64,000 nucleotides of DNA from Bugulina stolonifera (lineage: Eukaryota > Bryozoa > Gymnolaemata > Cheilostomatida > Bugulidae): positions 8,736,496 through 8,800,495 of the forward strand of contig OW285193.1 of assembly GCA_935421135.1 (NCBI GenBank), given 5' to 3'. Shown piece by piece: positions 61,045 through 64,000 of the stretch (position 1 is its first letter; every line of letters begins with the position of its first letter). Position numbers and translations under genes: made by a program. Under the pieces are notes generated by a model. The model saw only the letters and a program-made list of their open reading frames with translations. It was not told where the DNA came from and made no database searches.

Positions 61045-61628
61045 ACAATTTTTACAACAGCTCTCTGGCTCAACCGATATCCTACACAAAAAAGGGGGCA
61101 ACTAACAACCTTCCTGAGGTTGTTGCACCAGGATTCCGCGAAGCCCAGTTTATCGAACAAAATGTTCCGTTCAAAGGAGTAGAAATGCTTGCATCTTACG
61201 GACTTTCTGGTGGCATTAGAGTATTCTATTACATCAGAGTGGACCACAAGAGTGTGCTCAGAAAATCAAACAAAATGGGAGTTGCGATACGACGTAAAGC
61301 GATTGATGAACCTACAGAGGACTGGTTTAACAAGATTGTAAACGATTCTATACTCTTAGGTATCACAGGGTTTAAAAAATCAGCTAAAACACTCCAGTGC
61401 TGCCTCGATGACATCTGCATACAAGACAGCATGACATCTACAGTTCATGCAAATATGACACTCAGAGTCATGCCGAGGAAGATTAAAATGCTGGGAGCTG
61501 AGGCTATGAAAGATACGGTTTATGGCAGACAAACCGATTTAGATCACTTTCTGGATAACCCCAAGAGCTGTTGGAAAACTAACAATGCTCTGTCCATCTT
61601 ACCCGTTCTTGGATCATCTGGTTTTTAA
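61045..61628 (+). pseudogene. Truncated recent duplicate of cluster copy 1
   Basis: Identity with copy 1 begins abruptly at 61045 (inside its strand block after IQID) and is very high through the coding part. It continues past the stop into the 3' flank to about 61820. The 5' end of the coding exon is missing. Near 61622 one extra T relative to copy 1 shifts the frame and brings a TAA at once, so the hydrophobic tail is lost. Most other differences are single substitutions. It is probably a non-functional segmental duplicate; no upstream exon is seen. Confidence 0.8.
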
Positions 61629-61829
61629 CGCACTAATTGCTATGCTGTTCGTTCATATGCATATAATATAATATTACTAGGACTGAAGGCTTGCTGTTGT
61701 CTTTTTGCATATTATTGGTGTTAGTACATGTATGCATGCAGTGCCAGTTATCTACAAGTTCTATGGTTACTTACAGTGAAGTGTAATTCACATTTATTTT
61801 CATGTGTCTTCAAAACTGGATATCTTTAC

Positions 61830-64000
61830 AAACTTAATATATTTTCATTTTTGTATATGTTTTCCTAGTGAATGATCATCCTTGTTATTGCATAATACAG
61901 TTAATTTGAACCAAGACTATAATATCAATGATGAAAACTGTTTGAGATAAGTTCAATAACTTTGTGCTTTAACCAAATGAATTTCTAAAGTAAAGATTCA
62001 TTATTTGCATAAATATTCCTACTATTGCCTACTATTAATGTATTTAACCTATAGAAATACCTAATGCAGCAGTGTGACAGTGCCAACGAGCAGGTGGGCT
62101 CAAACAAAAATCTTTCTTGGTCAACTATCACAATAGTTGCACAATATTTAGTACACTCTGGAGATTGCTAATTTTATCAAGACACTCTTGACTCCTTGAA
62201 GTGCTCACTATTCTCCAATTGTTATGGTATATTTTGTGGTTATACATCCAGCAGGCGTGTACCCTCATTTTAATAGATACATGCAATTCTCCCCATAGTC
62301 ACTGTGGACCTGGTAGTGCAGTGGTAGAGTGCCTGACTATCATTCATGGGTCCTAGGTTCGACTCCCACTAGAGCATGAGTTTTTTCATTTTAGTAATTC
62401 ACTAATTCCTTAGATGAAGTGGATAGCCATACAAAACTAATCTGTAAGATTGCATGCATGCACCGTGTACCCACCTCATTTGTTCCACTACGAACACTGA
62501 TACAAGGACATTCATATACTGTTGCTTATAATCCAAAGTTGTCTGCTCTCAATTTGTTTGCTGTTTATGTACATGAAAAGACAACTTCACATGATATTCA
62601 AAAGCTCAAGGCAAAAACTTCCTCACACTATACTTCTGATAATAAAATCAGAAAAAATAGAATCACTGTTATCTCAACAGTATAGGTGTACTTGTACACC
62701 TGTAGAGCGCATACACCGAGGTGACAGTACTCATACATTGTACGCTACATTTTACTAGACAACAAGTCTAACACGTCTAACAGTGGTTCTCATTTTGTTG
62801 TGGCTGTCATGATACGTAGTTCATCACACGTCTATTGCAACCAATTGAGCATCAGTCTCTAAGGCGACTCACAACCTGTGTCAGTACAATGCTTAGGGGG
62901 CAGTTATGTACATGTACATAGATTTACAGCAAATAATGTAAGATTGTCTACACCTCTCTGTATTCCATTGTGATATTGTAGCCTGCATCATGGTCTATTA
63001 CTATTTCCTAAAAAGTGGTGGAAATACATGTTTATGTTCTGGTGATCTATTGTCGATGAATGATTTTTATTTCGATGTAAAGGTACATGTACATGTACAT
63101 GTAGATGTGTGAAGAATAAACTAAACCTCAATTTGGGTAAAGAGCTACCAGATTCAAAGGCAAAGTTTTATCATTGAACTGTACATCTTTCCTTCCAATG
63201 TCACCATATTACAGCACTTAATTATTTGCACAAAACTAATGTATCTTTGACAGTATAATTTACATATTGTGCTTTTATATGGAGCATAGTTATGAATGCA
63301 TGTAGTAGGCCTACAATGTAAATTAATTATTACCATATTATTCCTTATTGTGATTGTTTGTTTTGGTTATTGATCTATTTTCCTTTGTACAATTTTCTTA
63401 TTCTTTCATCCCTGAGCAAGTTGAATTAGTTGGGGAAATCCATCCCACCAAGATGTTGGAATATACAGGAATGTACATGTTGATTCATGGAAAACCGCAC
63501 AATCAGCATGTACTTTTCCCCAACAATTTTAGATTTTCCAATTGTATTTCTCTGTCTCTACTCTCCATAAATAAGAACTGACAAAATCAGATACACACTG
63601 TAGGCTTGCAATGCTAATAAGGCTTCATGTAAAGGATCTTGCTGTATACTGGTCAATTATCGGCCAGTTGTTATTTTCTTTGCTAGCTAATTGTTTTATA
63701 TTTAAACAAGTGCTAGACTTGTTTCATCTTATAAAAATGGGCTTGTTGCCAGGAGTATTTAGGCCCATATATGGGCAGTAGAAAGTGTTTAATTTACCAA
63801 TAGGAAGTCAGCAGTGAAACCTCTGCTGTCCTAACCTGTGTGTGACATAAATAGAGTGGGCATCCATGCCCAGGAGCATATTATAGTTGCATTTCTAGCA
63901 GAGCACAATAAAGTGGGTTTGAGCAGTTGAATAGTCCCACTTGTACTTATAAATATGTCGAATACTCCTGTAAATTAGCTAACTATAGTCTATGTTTATA
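61830..64000. other. Intergenic, no gene seen
   Basis: No exon-like sequence with usable splice sites was found. Apart from a SINE-like head at 62283-62360 there are only tacatgtacatgta simple runs near 62905 and 63083. Confidence 0.5.
62283..62360 (+). repeat. tRNA-derived SINE head or tRNA relic
   Basis: An A-box-like stretch (tagtgcagtggtagagtgc) is followed by a B box (taggttcgactccca) at tRNA spacing. The acceptor and anticodon stems do not pair, so this is not called as a tRNA gene. Confidence 0.5.

Noticed and set aside
62283..62360. Functional tRNA gene
   Set aside because: A and B boxes are present but the acceptor and anticodon stems do not pair, so it is listed as a SINE-like relic.

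Overview
The window is animal nuclear DNA: AT-rich, with short exons flanked by consensus GT/AG sites, mostly small to medium introns, long intergenic stretches and many satellites and small transposon relics. The gene content (a cation-independent mannose-6-phosphate receptor type gene, a rhodopsin-family GPCR, YRDC, an NHL propeller protein) fits an invertebrate metazoan. I cannot fix the phylum from sequence alone.

Region 1 (1-28.5 kb, minus strand) is one very large gene for a secreted or type I receptor built from CI-MPR/IGF2R-type (MRH-fold) repeats. I placed 32 exons whose phases all agree, giving about 1,602 codons: a signal peptide, 11 complete repeats and the start of a 12th. The rest, including any transmembrane segment and tail, lies off the left edge. 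Repeats 3 and 6 carry Gln, Arg, Glu and Tyr at the spacing of the mannose-6-phosphate contact residues of vertebrate CI-MPR domains. Repeat 9 is a weaker third candidate. A complete six-exon GPCR gene (9.2-12.4 kb, same strand) lies inside the intron between receptor exons 19 and 20. A 1.4-kb minisatellite of about 70 copies of a 20-bp unit fills most of another intron.

Region 2 (28.5-39 kb): a 1.4-kb divergent promoter interval separates the receptor from YRDC (plus strand, 5 exons, 345 aa), the threonylcarbamoyl-AMP synthase for tRNA t6A. YRDC converges on a 7-exon, 413-aa NHL-repeat protein gene (minus strand).

Region 3 (39-53 kb) has no gene I can support. It holds LTR-like debris, a hAT-like MITE with a perfect 8-bp target duplication, a 269-bp element with 17-bp perfect terminal inverted repeats, two inverted arms 5.4 kb apart flanked by TA, tRNA-derived SINE heads, and long near-perfect hairpins.

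Region 4 (53-62 kb, plus strand) is a cluster of three paralogues of a secreted-type protein with a hydrophobic GPI-like tail. By eye they resemble the actinoporin-like fold. Copy 1 has an intact main exon. Copy 2 is intact except for a TGA inside its signal-peptide exon. Copy 3 is a recent 5'-truncated duplicate of copy 1 whose tail is removed by a frameshift. A solo-LTR-like element sits just after copy 2. From about 61.8 kb to the end I see only a SINE-like tRNA relic and simple repeats.
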